DNA of 64,000 nt from an uncultured Chitinophaga sp. (GCA_902168205.1 CABHOK010000011.1:186001-250000); one strand, 5' to 3'. Counted from the stretch's first letter, positions 35,129 to 44,671 are shown. The notes: a model not told the origin generated them from the sequence alone. A program made the numbers and translations.

Positions 35129-35707
35129 ATGAAAATGCAGGAACACGCTGATATCAGAAACCTTTTACTCCGCATCTCGCAAAGCGATCAACTTGCTTTT
35201 CGTATACTCTTCCGCGCGTACTCCAATCGTGTATATGGTTTTGCACTCAGGCTTACACGCAACGCTATAACAGCCGAAGAAATTGTTCAGGATATATTTA
35301 TGAAACTTTGGATAAACCGCGAGTCGGTTAGTACCATCGAACAATTCTCTGCCTATCTCTTTACCATTACGCGAAATCATACTTTTAATATGCTGAAGAA
35401 GGTTGCTATTGAAGCGACTGCCAAGAACAACCTGAGCAAAGAATTATCAGAAGCACATCGCGATACCGAGGAGACTATACTTTACCGTGAATCACAACGC
35501 ATCCTTAACGAAGTGATCAGCAACCTGCCACCTCAACAAAAACTCGTCTATAGCCTCTGCCACAACGAAGGATTAAAATACGAAGAGGTAGCCCAACGCC
35601 TCAACATCTCACGCCTCACGGTAAAGACACACATGCAACAAGCGTTGAGAACGATCAAGTCACACTTTTTGAGTTTGGGGGCAGTTTTAGCGTGGCTGCT
35701 GAATTAA
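35129..35707 (+). CDS. ECF RNA polymerase sigma factor (FecI/RpoE-like, Bacteroidetes type)
   Basis: 192 residues. Region 2 (DQLAFRILFRAYSNRVYGFALRLT, ITAEEIVQDIFMKLW) and region 4 (LPPQQKLVYSLCHNEGLKY, EEVAQRLNISRLTVKTHMQQAL) are both complete. Located directly before a FecR anti-sigma factor and an STN-domain SusC, the standard arrangement for trans-envelope signalling: substrate binding at SusC is relayed by FecR to release the sigma factor, which then transcribes the SusC/SusD genes. A repeat-rich gap of 320 bases separates it from FecR. Confidence 0.93.
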   Translation: MKMQEHADIRNLLLRISQSDQLAFRILFRAYSNRVYGFALRLTRNAITAEEIVQDIFMKLWINRESVSTIEQFSAYLFTITRNHTFNMLKKVAIEATAKNNLSKELSEAHRDTEETILYRESQRILNEVISNLPPQQKLVYSLCHNEGLKYEEVAQRLNISRLTVKTHMQQALRTIKSHFLSLGAVLAWLLN

Positions 35708-35727
35708 ACGAAAGCGTTTAAGGAGTT

Positions 35728-35952
35728 GCTAGCTTCTGGCTGCCAGCTGCTGGTAGATTTTCGGTTAGTGACGTGATGCGCGTTGAAGGAGTTTCTGTTC
35801 TCTGGCTGCCAGCTGCAGGTGAATTTCGGTAAATGAAAGTATATCTCTTCCTGGCAGAGAAAAATTTTAGCATCAACGTCTCGCAGCTCAAAGCTCGCAG
35901 CTGAGTAAATATATCTTAGCCCCCACGAGGCTCTTCCGGCAGCCAGTGGCCA
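35728..35952. repeat. Intergenic palindromic element between sigma factor and FecR (copy C)
   Basis: Two forward arms (TTCTGGCTGCCAGCTGCTGG and TCTGGCTGCCAGCTGCAGG) are followed by inverted arms (CTCGCAGCTCAAAGCTCGC and CCGGCAGCCAGTGGCCAGC). The gap 35708-36027 has no gene. It splits an otherwise standard sigma/FecR pair. Confidence 0.7.
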
Positions 35953-36027
35953 GCAACCTTATAAAATTTTTTTCCTCTCGACTACTCCTTTCCTCTCCAC
36001 GGATTGTCTTCCTATAAAACGCAAGCT

Positions 36028-37032
36028 ATGGACAGTGCCCGCTTGACTTATCTTTTTCATAGGTATATAAATCGAACCTGTACGGAGGCGGAGCGTATTG
36101 AATTTTTGGAGATGGTCAATGAGCCTGATTACGAAGTGCAGGTGAAAGATCTGATGAAGGGGTTGTGGAGTAAGGCTGATGGGACCGAGCGAATGTCGTT
36201 TGCGCGAACGGAACGAATTTTAGCAGATATACTCGGTGATGAAGAAAAAGAGATGGTTAAACATTCATCTGCATTTTCACGCTGGGGTAAAGCAGTTGCG
36301 TTGGCTTCATGTATACTGGTTGGTATAGCGGGTGTAGGATATTATATAGTATCACCACAAACCAGAAGCGAATCTATAGCAGAGCTGCCTCAGAAGGTAG
36401 AGACGCACCAGATAGTAAAGTTACCTGATGGAAGTGTTGTGGTGTTGAATGCAGGAAGCTCGCTCGAATTTCCGGAGACCTTTAAAGGAAAAAAGAATCG
36501 CGAAGTTACACTGCGAGGTGAGGGGTACTTTGATATAAAGCATGATGCTTCTGCTCCTTTTATAGTATATACCGGTAAACTGCGTACTACGGTGTTGGGA
36601 ACGGCTTTTAACATCAAGGCATATCCCAACGATAATGATATTACGGTAACGGTAACACGCGGGAAAGTAAAGGTAAGTGACGATCAAAAAGTGATCGGTA
36701 TTATTACGCCTGATCAGCAGATAAAATTCAACAAGTATCAGGAGGCATCACAACAACAGCGTGTGGACAGTAAAGAAGTAGTGTCCTGGTCGGACCGCGA
36801 TATATTCTTTGACGATGCAACACTGGCGGATGTAGCGAAGCAACTCGAACAGCGTTTCAAGGTTGCCATCGTTTTGGACAATGATACTATAAAAGATTGT
36901 CGCTTTACAGCAACGTTTGTGAGTGGCGAAGATCTTAACCAGATATTAACGGTGATTTGTGAATTCAATGGTTCACATTTCAATCGTGATGCAACGGGCA
37001 TGATTCACATCAGTGGAGGAGCCGGGTGCTGA
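36028..37032 (+). CDS. FecR-family anti-sigma factor
   Basis: 334 residues from ATG MDSARLTYLF; a TTG at 36004 also opens the frame. The N-terminal cytoplasmic part (about 1-85) binds the sigma factor. One membrane helix (VALASCILVGIAGVGYYIV) is followed by the FecR domain (VKLPDGSVVVLNAGSSLEFP, REVTLRGEGYFDIKHDASAPF) and the C-terminal STN-contact domain with FDDATLADVAKQLEQRF. It transduces the signal from the STN domain of the downstream SusC to the ECF sigma factor upstream. Confidence 0.92.
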   Translation: MDSARLTYLFHRYINRTCTEAERIEFLEMVNEPDYEVQVKDLMKGLWSKADGTERMSFARTERILADILGDEEKEMVKHSSAFSRWGKAVALASCILVGIAGVGYYIVSPQTRSESIAELPQKVETHQIVKLPDGSVVVLNAGSSLEFPETFKGKKNREVTLRGEGYFDIKHDASAPFIVYTGKLRTTVLGTAFNIKAYPNDNDITVTVTRGKVKVSDDQKVIGIITPDQQIKFNKYQEASQQQRVDSKEVVSWSDRDIFFDDATLADVAKQLEQRFKVAIVLDNDTIKDCRFTATFVSGEDLNQILTVICEFNGSHFNRDATGMIHISGGAGC

Positions 37033-37097
37033 AGATATACTATTAACCTAAACAATTAACCTAAACCCAAAGCTGCATGAAAAGACTATACGCTGAG

Positions 37098-37183
37098 ATC
37101 TGAAGCATCCCGAAGACTCCCTGCCCAGGGCAGGGAGCGCTTCAGAAAGCTCCTGCTGCACGACTGGCATCGCGACAGCAGGT
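37098..37183 (+). promoter_or_regulatory. Two strong hairpins between FecR and the STN-type SusC
   Basis: CTCCCTGCCC (37118-37127) and GGGCAGGGAG (37129-37138) are perfect inverses around one A; outer CTGAAGC/GCTTCAG extend the stem. CCTGCTG (37153-37159) and CAGCAGG (37177-37183) form a second stem. There is no T-run. They may set the SusC to FecR expression ratio; function is inferred. Confidence 0.5.
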
Positions 37184-37226
37184 GTGTTTTAAATAATTCC
37201 TCAATCACTTAAAACATATCAAAAAT

Positions 37227-40200
37227 ATGAATTTTTCTGTGTCTCATGCAGAAGGGAAGCCGCCTTTTATCCATCCGGCAAACCTTGCATGGCTGATCCA
37301 CCAACCATTTATTCGTCAGCTTATGCGTATAAGTTTACTTCTGATGGTTTTTTCGCTTACGTGTCTTACCATGTTGCTCGCCACACCGGGCAGAGGACAA
37401 GGGGCGGAAACAACCACAGTTACACTTGAATTGAACGATGAATCTCTGGAGGCTGCTCTCAAAAAGATTGAGGACAAGACTCCGTTTCGCTTTGTATATC
37501 GTAATCGCGAAATAAAAGCAGCCGATCATATAACGCTACCACAAGGTACACGCACTGTATCTGAAACGCTGCAGTTATTGCTGGCAAACCAGTCGCTAAC
37601 CTTCCGGCAGATCAACAATAACATTTTGATCGAGCGTAAAGAAGAAACAGAAACAGTCCGTGAGCCTGTTCGTGAAGCAGCGGATATCACACAACAGACT
37701 ATTACCGGTAAGGTAACAGCAGCAGGCGACAACGCTCCGCTGCCAGGTGTAAGTGTCATGCTGAAAGGTACACAGAGCGGAACGGTTACTGACGCTCAGG
37801 GTAATTATACACTTGAAGCAAATACAACCGATGCTACGCTGATCTTTTCATTTATAGGCTATAAAACCACAGAGGTTGCTGTAGGTGGAAGAAGTACAGT
37901 AGATATAGCATTGGAGACTGATGTAACACAACTTACCGAAGTAGTGGTAACTTCGTTTGGTATAGCACAGGAGAAACGTTCGCTCGGTTTTTCGGCACAG
38001 AATATAGATGGCAGTAACCTTACCGTAACGCGTCAACCCAATGTGGTGAGCGCTTTGCAGGGACAAGTGTCTGGTGTGCAGATTACGAATGCCGGTGGCG
38101 CACCGGGAACAAGTTCCCGTATTGTGATTCGTGGATTAACTTCGTTGAATACATCCGGTAACAATCAACCGTTGTTTGTGATCGATGGTATACCGATGGA
38201 TAACAGTACTGATGAATCACCAAATACATCGCGTGGTTTAAGTAATCGTGCGGTTGATATTAATCCGAATGATATTGAATCGGTAAATATACTCAAGGGA
38301 GCAGCAGCCACTGCGTTGTATGGTGTGCGTGCAGCAGCCGGTGCTATTGTGATCACAACCAAACGCGGTAAAGCCGGTGCGGTAAAGATCGATGTTAACA
38401 GTTCGATCGGTTTTCAAAAAGTAAATCGCTATCCTGATTTTCAAACGGAATATGGACAAGGCTGGTATGGCGCGGCTGATCGCACGAGTGTATACCCGGC
38501 ATGGGGTGCACCGTTCAGTGCTGCTTCTTTGCAAGATCCTACCTATAAATACTATGATAATTACCGCAACGTAATGGAGACCGGTAAATCGTTTGATAAT
38601 TACCTGAGTGTATCCGGTGGAAATGAATTTGCTACCTTCTATACCTCGGTGTCCAATACAAAACAGACCGGTGTTATTCCTTCCAGCTCGTGGGACAGAA
38701 CATCTGCAAAACTTTCGGGTACATTAAATTTCAAGAATAAATTTACCGTTACAGGATCATTCACGTATTCCAATTCTGGTGGAGACAGGGTACCAGGCGA
38801 TCGCTTTGGTGAAACGCTGATGTACTATCCAACGTCCAGCGATGCTACAGACTATATCAATGAAAACGGAACACAGAAATATATAGGCCTCTCCGATAAC
38901 CCGATCTACGCGGCCAAGTTCTGGACGTATGAGGATGATGTAGATCGTACACTCGGTAATCTTTACTTCTCCTATAAACCCGCTTCGTGGATCAGTCTCA
39001 ACTATCGTGTGGGTTCTGATTTTTACTCTGATTTCAGAGAAGAGATATTGCCCGGTCCGAAGGGCCTGGAAGGAGAAACACCGCTGAGTACCACAGGCTA
39101 TATTGAGCATACACGCATTACCAATCGGATTATCAACTCGAACGTATCGGTTGAGATGAACAAAGAAATTACCAACAACCTGAAGACTACCTTGCGCGTG
39201 GGGCAGGAGTTGTTCCAGGAAGACCGGAACAAACTGATCAACACTGGTAACAACTTTGTTATACCGGGCTACTATCAGTTCAACAATGTTACGGAGGTAT
39301 TGACCGAACAGGAGAAACGCCAGAGACGATTGATCGGTGTATTCGGTGACCTGATGGTAAACTATAAAGATTACCTGTACCTGAATGTTACCGGCCGTAA
39401 CGACTGGACATCCACTTTACCCAAAGGCAATAATTCATTCTTCTACCCTTCGGTAAATATGAGCTTTATATTCAGTGATGTCGTGCAGTTACCGGCCGTG
39501 ATATCGTATGGTAAAGTAAGAGGTTCGTATGGTCAGGTAGGAAAAGATACCGATCCATATCAGACCTCAACCACGTATGCGCGCACCGAAGGATTTCCAC
39601 TCAACGGACAAGTTGGTTTTACACGCAACCAGGTAAAAGGAAGTGAAGACCTGAAGCCCGAGCGAACTACCAACGTAGAGTTAGGTGCCGAAATGCGATT
39701 CTTCGAGAGACGTTTGGGTTTTGAATTTACCTGGTATAAAGCAAACAGTCGCGATCAGATCTTTAGTGTACCGGTGTCCAATACAACGGGCTATACACGC
39801 TTCGTTGCCAATGCAGGGGAGATCGAGAACAAAGGTATAGAACTTACGTTGACGGGAACTCCCGTGCGATCAGGTGATTTCACCTGGGATGTTACACTGA
39901 ACTTCACGCGAAACCGAAATACTGTAGTTGATCTTGCCGAAGGTTTTGAAGGAGGATTTACCATTGGTTCGCAGTTTGGTTACTCCGGAAGTACAGTGAC
40001 TATGGCGTTGACAGAAGGTGCTCCTTATGGTAATTTATATGGAACAAGTTTTCAACGTTACTATGGTGCTGAGGGGGCTCCGGAAGGATTGGAATATTTA
40101 GATCGTGATAAACCATTGCTGATTGGTGCCGATGGATTTCCGGTGCGCAATACATCGCAGCTCGTAGTAGGCAATGTACAGCCGAAGTGGATGGCAGGCT

Positions 40201-40733
40201 TGCGAAATAATTTCAGGTATAAAGGATTCAACCTCGCAGTAGTACTCGATGTGCGCTGGGACATGGATCAGTATAATCAGTATGGTAACTTCCTCGCAGC
40301 TTTTGGTAAAGAAGCGTACACCGCGAATCGAAATGATATAGTCGTGTTTGACGGATACTTGTCTGATGGCACACAGAATACAAAAGCCGTGTGGTTAGGA
40401 CAAGGTATAGGTCCGGATGGTGTAAGCTATGGCGATGGTTTCTATCGCAATACATTGCGCAGATTGTCGGAGCCGTTTGTACAGGATGCTTCCTTTGTAA
40501 AACTGCGCAGTGCAAGTTTATCCTATAGTTTACCGAACAGCATTTTGGCGAAGTCTCCATTCCAGGCGGTTACGCTTTCCGCGAGTGTAAATAATATTAT
40601 ACTCTGGACACCGTGGAGCGGATACGACCCCGAGTCTTTCAGCGGTGGTGCCGGAACGAATGTTACGGGTTTCTCCGGATTGGATTACCCGGGCGTGGCC
40701 ACGACAACCTTCACACTGAATCTCACACTATAA
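37227..40733 (+). CDS. STN-domain SusC/RagA TonB-dependent transducer
   Basis: 1168 residues, about 110 longer than the other two SusC proteins because of an N-terminal secretin/TonB (STN) domain (LELNDESLEAALKKIEDKTP to ITLPQGTRTVSETLQLLL). This is followed by the carboxypeptidase-like domain (GKVTAAGDNAPLPGVSVMLKG), plug (IVIRGLTSLNT, PLFVIDGIPMD) and barrel. The STN domain signals to FecR, so this transporter is also the sensor. The substrate is unknown, as no enzyme is encoded with it. It is followed after 10 bases by a SusD gene. Confidence 0.93.
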   Translation: MNFSVSHAEGKPPFIHPANLAWLIHQPFIRQLMRISLLLMVFSLTCLTMLLATPGRGQGAETTTVTLELNDESLEAALKKIEDKTPFRFVYRNREIKAADHITLPQGTRTVSETLQLLLANQSLTFRQINNNILIERKEETETVREPVREAADITQQTITGKVTAAGDNAPLPGVSVMLKGTQSGTVTDAQGNYTLEANTTDATLIFSFIGYKTTEVAVGGRSTVDIALETDVTQLTEVVVTSFGIAQEKRSLGFSAQNIDGSNLTVTRQPNVVSALQGQVSGVQITNAGGAPGTSSRIVIRGLTSLNTSGNNQPLFVIDGIPMDNSTDESPNTSRGLSNRAVDINPNDIESVNILKGAAATALYGVRAAAGAIVITTKRGKAGAVKIDVNSSIGFQKVNRYPDFQTEYGQGWYGAADRTSVYPAWGAPFSAASLQDPTYKYYDNYRNVMETGKSFDNYLSVSGGNEFATFYTSVSNTKQTGVIPSSSWDRTSAKLSGTLNFKNKFTVTGSFTYSNSGGDRVPGDRFGETLMYYPTSSDATDYINENGTQKYIGLSDNPIYAAKFWTYEDDVDRTLGNLYFSYKPASWISLNYRVGSDFYSDFREEILPGPKGLEGETPLSTTGYIEHTRITNRIINSNVSVEMNKEITNNLKTTLRVGQELFQEDRNKLINTGNNFVIPGYYQFNNVTEVLTEQEKRQRRLIGVFGDLMVNYKDYLYLNVTGRNDWTSTLPKGNNSFFYPSVNMSFIFSDVVQLPAVISYGKVRGSYGQVGKDTDPYQTSTTYARTEGFPLNGQVGFTRNQVKGSEDLKPERTTNVELGAEMRFFERRLGFEFTWYKANSRDQIFSVPVSNTTGYTRFVANAGEIENKGIELTLTGTPVRSGDFTWDVTLNFTRNRNTVVDLAEGFEGGFTIGSQFGYSGSTVTMALTEGAPYGNLYGTSFQRYYGAEGAPEGLEYLDRDKPLLIGADGFPVRNTSQLVVGNVQPKWMAGLRNNFRYKGFNLAVVLDVRWDMDQYNQYGNFLAAFGKEAYTANRNDIVVFDGYLSDGTQNTKAVWLGQGIGPDGVSYGDGFYRNTLRRLSEPFVQDASFVKLRSASLSYSLPNSILAKSPFQAVTLSASVNNIILWTPWSGYDPESFSGGAGTNVTGFSGLDYPGVATTTFTLNLTL

Positions 40734-40743
40734 AATCGATCGT

Positions 40744-42177
40744 ATGAAAAAGTTCTTGAAATATATACTAAGCATATTTTCGATACTAAGCGTTGCAGGA
40801 TGTTCTGATTACCTCGATGTAAACGATAATCCGAATGAACCTACAACAGTACCCCTAAGCTCGCTGATGGCGACAACGTCATTTACTACCGGAGAAAATA
40901 TACAGGCGATTGGTGGCATAACGTCATACTACGTACAATACCTGGCATCACCCAATCCTTCGGGATCTACCGATACACAGGAACCTGTAGCATACGATGA
41001 CGCATGGTTCAGACTACATCACACCTTGGGAGATATAGCAGACATGGAAAAGCAGGCCATAGAAACAGGCGCTACACATTATGATGGTGCTGCTAAATTG
41101 TTAAAAGCTATACACCTGTTGCTCATCGTTGATGCGTGGGGAGATGTACCCTATACTGAAGCACTCTTTGCTGAAACAGTAACGCCTGCTTATGACGAAG
41201 ACCAGGATCTATATTCCATTATACTGACGCTGATCGACAATGGTATAGCAGAACTGGAAAAAGAAGAAACAACGTATGCCCTGGGTGCACAAGACTTTAT
41301 CTATGGCGACCGCAGCGGTGATGCGCAAGTGGAAGCCTGGATAAAAATGGGATATGCGCTGAAAGCACGGACTCTTTTGCATACCAGTAAAACATCGGGC
41401 TACGATCCGCAGGATGTGCTGACTGCATTGGACAATGCTTTTGATAGCAACGCTGATAATGCTGATATAACATACTTCGACACGGAGTTTAATCCCTGGG
41501 CTTCGGTAGCGCGCAACCAGGAATCACTGATTCTCGATGGTTGGATATCTGAGCAACTGGTGCAGACGATGGATGGAACCAGTTACGGTGTAGCAGATCC
41601 TCGCATGGGCTTTATGTTTGGCGATACAGAAGATGGAAGCTTTATAGGTGTACCCAATGGTGCCGGCCGAGGCGGAGCGGATGTTAGCGGAGATCGTTCC
41701 GTGCTGGAGCGCGGTACCTATTATGCAAGCGATACATCTCCGATGCTGATCATTACGTATGCCGAACAAAAATTTATAGAAGCCGAAGCTGCGTTTGATG
41801 CAGACGATAAACCACGTGCCTATACCGCGTACCTCGATGGTATACGTGCACACATGGACATGGTAGGTGTGGACGCAGGCGATCGCGATGATTATATCAA
41901 TGATGCCTCTATCAGTGTGGGCAGTGATGATCTTACGATAGAGTTGATCATGAAAGAGAAATATATAGCGATGTTCCTCCACCCCGAAACATGGGCAGAC
42001 GCCAGACGCTATAATTTTCAGTATAAGGACATGACAATCCCGGCGAATCTGAATCCTGATCTCAATGGTAATTATGCCAGACGCCTGATGTACCCGGACT
42101 CAGAAACCGGACGAAATGTAGCCAACGTTCCGTCTGTTACACAGCTTGACAGAATCTGGTGGGATGTAGCCAACTAA
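40744..42177 (+). CDS. SusD/RagB-like lipoprotein (SusD-like_2 type)
   Basis: 477 residues, lipobox SVAGC (Cys20) and YLDVNDNPNEPT just after it, the start typical of the SusD-like_2 group. Helical TPR-like region includes AAKLLKAIHLLLIVDAWGDVPYTEA, and the end has IAMFLHPETWADARRYNFQ with RLMYPDSE. This subgroup often sits with STN-SusC and ECF sigma genes. It forms the outer-membrane pair with the SusC just upstream. Confidence 0.9.
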   Translation: MKKFLKYILSIFSILSVAGCSDYLDVNDNPNEPTTVPLSSLMATTSFTTGENIQAIGGITSYYVQYLASPNPSGSTDTQEPVAYDDAWFRLHHTLGDIADMEKQAIETGATHYDGAAKLLKAIHLLLIVDAWGDVPYTEALFAETVTPAYDEDQDLYSIILTLIDNGIAELEKEETTYALGAQDFIYGDRSGDAQVEAWIKMGYALKARTLLHTSKTSGYDPQDVLTALDNAFDSNADNADITYFDTEFNPWASVARNQESLILDGWISEQLVQTMDGTSYGVADPRMGFMFGDTEDGSFIGVPNGAGRGGADVSGDRSVLERGTYYASDTSPMLIITYAEQKFIEAEAAFDADDKPRAYTAYLDGIRAHMDMVGVDAGDRDDYINDASISVGSDDLTIELIMKEKYIAMFLHPETWADARRYNFQYKDMTIPANLNPDLNGNYARRLMYPDSETGRNVANVPSVTQLDRIWWDVAN

Positions 42178-42190
42178 ACTGAATTATACC

Positions 42191-42616
42191 ATGAAAATAT
42201 ATAGCTATATAAATATCGTCTGCCTGATGTTGGTGGTGGCCGTTATGGTTTCCTGCGAAGAGAACGAAGTAGTGCCTGATAACACTAAACAAGGTGAAGT
42301 TACCGTGACCATAGCCAGTATAGCATCCTCCAATGCAAAACCGGCAGCGTCTGAAACGATTACCGTTACACTGAAATTTGTTAACCTCCCGGAGGACAAA
42401 GTAAAATCGGTATTGCTGAAAGCGAAAGCAGGAACAGCCGATTATACACCGGTACAAACCTTTGACGAAGGTAGTGCTGCTGCCGGTAAAGAAATTGTAC
42501 ACGAAGTACCCTATGTAGTAACTGCGCCTAAGGGTACCGTTATAACCTTCGATATGATTGTTACCTCGCAAAAGGAATATCCGCTTACCCGGCGGACTTC
42601 TGTTACTGTAAATTGA
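42191..42616 (+). CDS. Small lipoprotein of the third SusC/SusD operon
   Basis: 141 residues with a lipobox ending at VMVSC (Cys22). The mature part is a single Ig-like beta domain (VTVTIASIASSNAKP, VTLKFVNLPEDKVKSV, VTFDMIVTSQKEYPL). No family is recognised. It begins 13 bases after SusD, so it is co-transcribed and is probably a surface accessory (third) subunit of the transport complex, as SusE/F-type proteins are. Confidence 0.7.
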   Translation: MKIYSYINIVCLMLVVAVMVSCEENEVVPDNTKQGEVTVTIASIASSNAKPAASETITVTLKFVNLPEDKVKSVLLKAKAGTADYTPVQTFDEGSAAAGKEIVHEVPYVVTAPKGTVITFDMIVTSQKEYPLTRRTSVTVN

Positions 42617-42649
42617 AACGTTAGGATTTATTTGGTTTTGGTAAAGGCT

Positions 42650-42684
42650 GGCTCGGTGGACGAAAATTCTGCCGGGCCTTTTTG
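42650..42684 (+). terminator. Terminator after the third SusC/SusD operon
   Basis: GGCTCGG (42650-42656) pairs with CCGGGCC (42672-42678, one G-U pair), followed by TTTTTG. The rest of the gap to 42840 is A/T rich and holds one repeat core. Confidence 0.7.
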
Positions 42685-42802
42685 TTTGTTGTACGATCCC
42701 GGCAAATCCTGTCTCAACCAAACTAATTCCTCAAAAATGTGTTTACATATACAATATATCCTGTAAATCGCAGTATATCTATTTATCGTTTACTGCATTT
42801 TT

Positions 42803-42826
42803 TCAGCAGCTGGTAGCTTGCAGCTT
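42803..42826 (+). repeat. Single repeat core (copy D)
   Basis: CAGCAGCTG followed by GTAGCTTGCAGC at 42813-42824. It is a solitary copy of the core found paired in other gaps, 17 bases before msrB. Confidence 0.65.
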
Positions 42827-42840
42827 TAAATACACGCATT

Positions 42841-43284
42841 ATGAACTGGTCTGACGTACTCAACTATGCCACCAAAGGCAACCTCACTCCCGACAGACGG
42901 GTTGAGAAAACCAATGAAGAATGGAAAAAGGAATTAACACCGGAGCAGTTTCGCATTACCCGACAGAAGGGAACGGAGTTTGCATTTTCCGGTGAGTACT
43001 GCGAAGCTCATGACCCCGGGCTATATGCCTGCCGTTGTTGTGGCACTCCGCTGTTTGACTCGCGTCAGAAGTTTGAATCCGGTACAGGGTGGCCGAGTTT
43101 TACGGAATCGGTAAAAGATAATGTGATCAAGTATGAAAGTGATCGCAGTCATGGTATGCATCGTATAGAAGTGATGTGCAATGTATGCGATGGACACCTG
43201 GGCCATGTGTTTCCGGATGGTCCACCGCCAACCGGTTTACGGTTTTGCATAAACTCCGCTTCCATTAAGCTGGTAGAGGGATAA
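42841..43284 (+). CDS. msrB: Peptide-methionine (R)-S-oxide reductase
   Basis: 147 residues, cytoplasmic. Zinc is held by CxxC pairs at Cys64/Cys67 (CRCC) and Cys113/Cys116 (CNVC). The substrate pocket GTGWPSF is present and the catalytic cysteine is Cys136 in RFCINSAS. It reduces methionine-R-sulfoxide in proteins, repairing oxidative damage. A terminator follows at 43309, so it is a single-gene unit. Confidence 0.95.
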   Translation: MNWSDVLNYATKGNLTPDRRVEKTNEEWKKELTPEQFRITRQKGTEFAFSGEYCEAHDPGLYACRCCGTPLFDSRQKFESGTGWPSFTESVKDNVIKYESDRSHGMHRIEVMCNVCDGHLGHVFPDGPPPTGLRFCINSASIKLVEG

Positions 43285-43308
43285 TATTTTCTGCATCTGC
43301 TACAAGAG

Positions 43309-43346
43309 ACACCGGGAGTATATACGTGTACGTCCCGGTGTTTTTT
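43309..43346 (+). terminator. Terminator after msrB
   Basis: ACACCGGGA (43309-43317) pairs with TCCCGGTGT (43333-43341) and runs into TTTTTT. Confidence 0.85.
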
Positions 43347-43416
43347 GCGTTTATAGGAACGGTACTTTTGGTAATGGTATGGATGTTTATATTTAGGACC
43401 CGATAACATTAATACC

Positions 43417-44097
43417 ATGAGACATACTACAACCTTCATTATCGTTATGGCATTCTTTACGCTCAGCTCGTTTATGCCGGTGCAAAAGAAGAAGAAGATT
43501 ATATTTTTTGGTGACTCCATTACCGAAGCAGGTGTTAAACCCACCGGCTATATAACGCGCGTTGGCGAGCTGGCTGCTAAAGATGGCGTGGCTGGCAACT
43601 ACGAATTTGTGGGTGCCGGTATTGGCGGTAACAAAGTATACGACCTATATCTGCGCCTAGAGGATGATGTGTTAAGCAAGAAACCGGATGTGGTAATTAT
43701 ATATATAGGCGTGAACGATGTATGGCACAAGCGCTCTTACGGCACGGGCACCGATGCCAACAAGTTTGAAGGTTTCTATAATGCACTGATCAAAAAGATA
43801 CAGGCACAGGGTGCCAGGGTGATTCTGGCTACTCCTGCTGTGATTGGCGAACGCACCGACTTCAGCAACGAGCTTGATGGCGATCTGAATTTATATAGCA
43901 ACATGATTCGCAACATCGCCAAAAAGAATAACCTTGCCCTGGTTGATTTGCGCACGGCTTTCCTGGACTATAACAAGGCTTACAACAAAGAGAATAAAGA
44001 GTCTGGTGTGCTCACCTCAGACCGTGTACACCTCAACGACCGCGGCAACCAGTTTGTAGCCGAAGAGATGTGGAAAGCGATCAAGGTTATTCAATAA
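43417..44097 (+). CDS. SGNH/GDSL-family hydrolase
   Basis: 226 residues with an N-terminal signal segment (TTFIIVMAFFTLSSFM). Block I FFGDSITEAG has the nucleophile Ser34, block II GAGIGGNKVYD the oxyanion glycine, block III GVND the Asn100, and block V DRVHLND the Asp202 and His205. The closest look-alikes are isoamyl acetate esterase and acetylxylan esterase types. Substrate is not shown. It is probably periplasmic and could deacetylate carbohydrate. Confidence 0.88.
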   Translation: MRHTTTFIIVMAFFTLSSFMPVQKKKKIIFFGDSITEAGVKPTGYITRVGELAAKDGVAGNYEFVGAGIGGNKVYDLYLRLEDDVLSKKPDVVIIYIGVNDVWHKRSYGTGTDANKFEGFYNALIKKIQAQGARVILATPAVIGERTDFSNELDGDLNLYSNMIRNIAKKNNLALVDLRTAFLDYNKAYNKENKESGVLTSDRVHLNDRGNQFVAEEMWKAIKVIQ

Positions 44098-44113
44098 CAA
44101 CTATAGCTTATGC

Positions 44114-44147
44114 GGGCCGTGTGTATGTTTCAACAACATACCGGCCT
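44114..44147 (+). terminator. Hairpin after the SGNH hydrolase
   Basis: GGCCG with GTATGTT on the left pairs with AACATAC and CGGCC on the right, around TCAAC. No T-run follows directly, so this is a weaker terminator candidate. Confidence 0.4.
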
Positions 44148-44242
44148 GCATGAAATATACCTTTTGAAAGTTGTGTGTATGGCGGTTAGCTGACATTTCG
44201 TGATACATTCTGATGCGATCTTCACCGGAAAAAAATCACATC

Positions 44243-44671
44243 ATGAAAGTCACATTATTTTCTCTTCTCCTTCTTGCCGGATATATAGCATCTGCGCAAC
44301 AGGTATACACAACGAAAGATGGTGCTATTAGCGGCTACGATGCTGTAGCCTATTTCACAGAAGCAAAGCCGGTAAAGGGGGATTCGAAATATAGCACGAA
44401 GTGGAAAGATGCTACCTGGTATTTTTCATCGGAGAAGAATCTCAATCTTTTTAAAAGTAGTCCGGAGCAATACGCACCGCAGTATGGTGGCTACTGTGCT
44501 TACGGAACTTCGCGCGGCTATAAAGCTCCTACACAACCCGAGGCCTGGAGCACAGTAGATGGCAAACTATACCTGAACTACAACCTCGATGTTCAGAAAA
44601 CCTGGTCGGCCGATCGCGCCAATCTCATTAAAAAGGCCGATGTAAACTGGAAGAAGATCGAAGCGGAGTAG
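44243..44671 (+). CDS. Secreted YHS-domain protein
   Basis: 142 residues from ATG MKVTLFSLLLLAGYIASAQ, a signal peptide; a further ATG at 44213 lies in frame. The mature protein is a YHS domain: GAISGYDAVAYF, KWKDATWYFSSEKNLNLF, PEQYAPQYGGYCAYG. YHS domains are linked with metal (heavy-metal or haem) proteins, and this stand-alone periplasmic form is widespread in Bacteroidota. The precise role is unknown. Confidence 0.88.
   Translation: MKVTLFSLLLLAGYIASAQQVYTTKDGAISGYDAVAYFTEAKPVKGDSKYSTKWKDATWYFSSEKNLNLFKSSPEQYAPQYGGYCAYGTSRGYKAPTQPEAWSTVDGKLYLNYNLDVQKTWSADRANLIKKADVNWKKIEAE

Noticed and set aside
37118-37138. Palindrome read as a terminator
   Set aside because: The loop would be one base and no T-run follows on either strand.
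41524-41982. 152-residue minus-strand open frame inside the third SusD
   Set aside because: Fully antisense to a well-supported SusD gene, no domain, no promoter.
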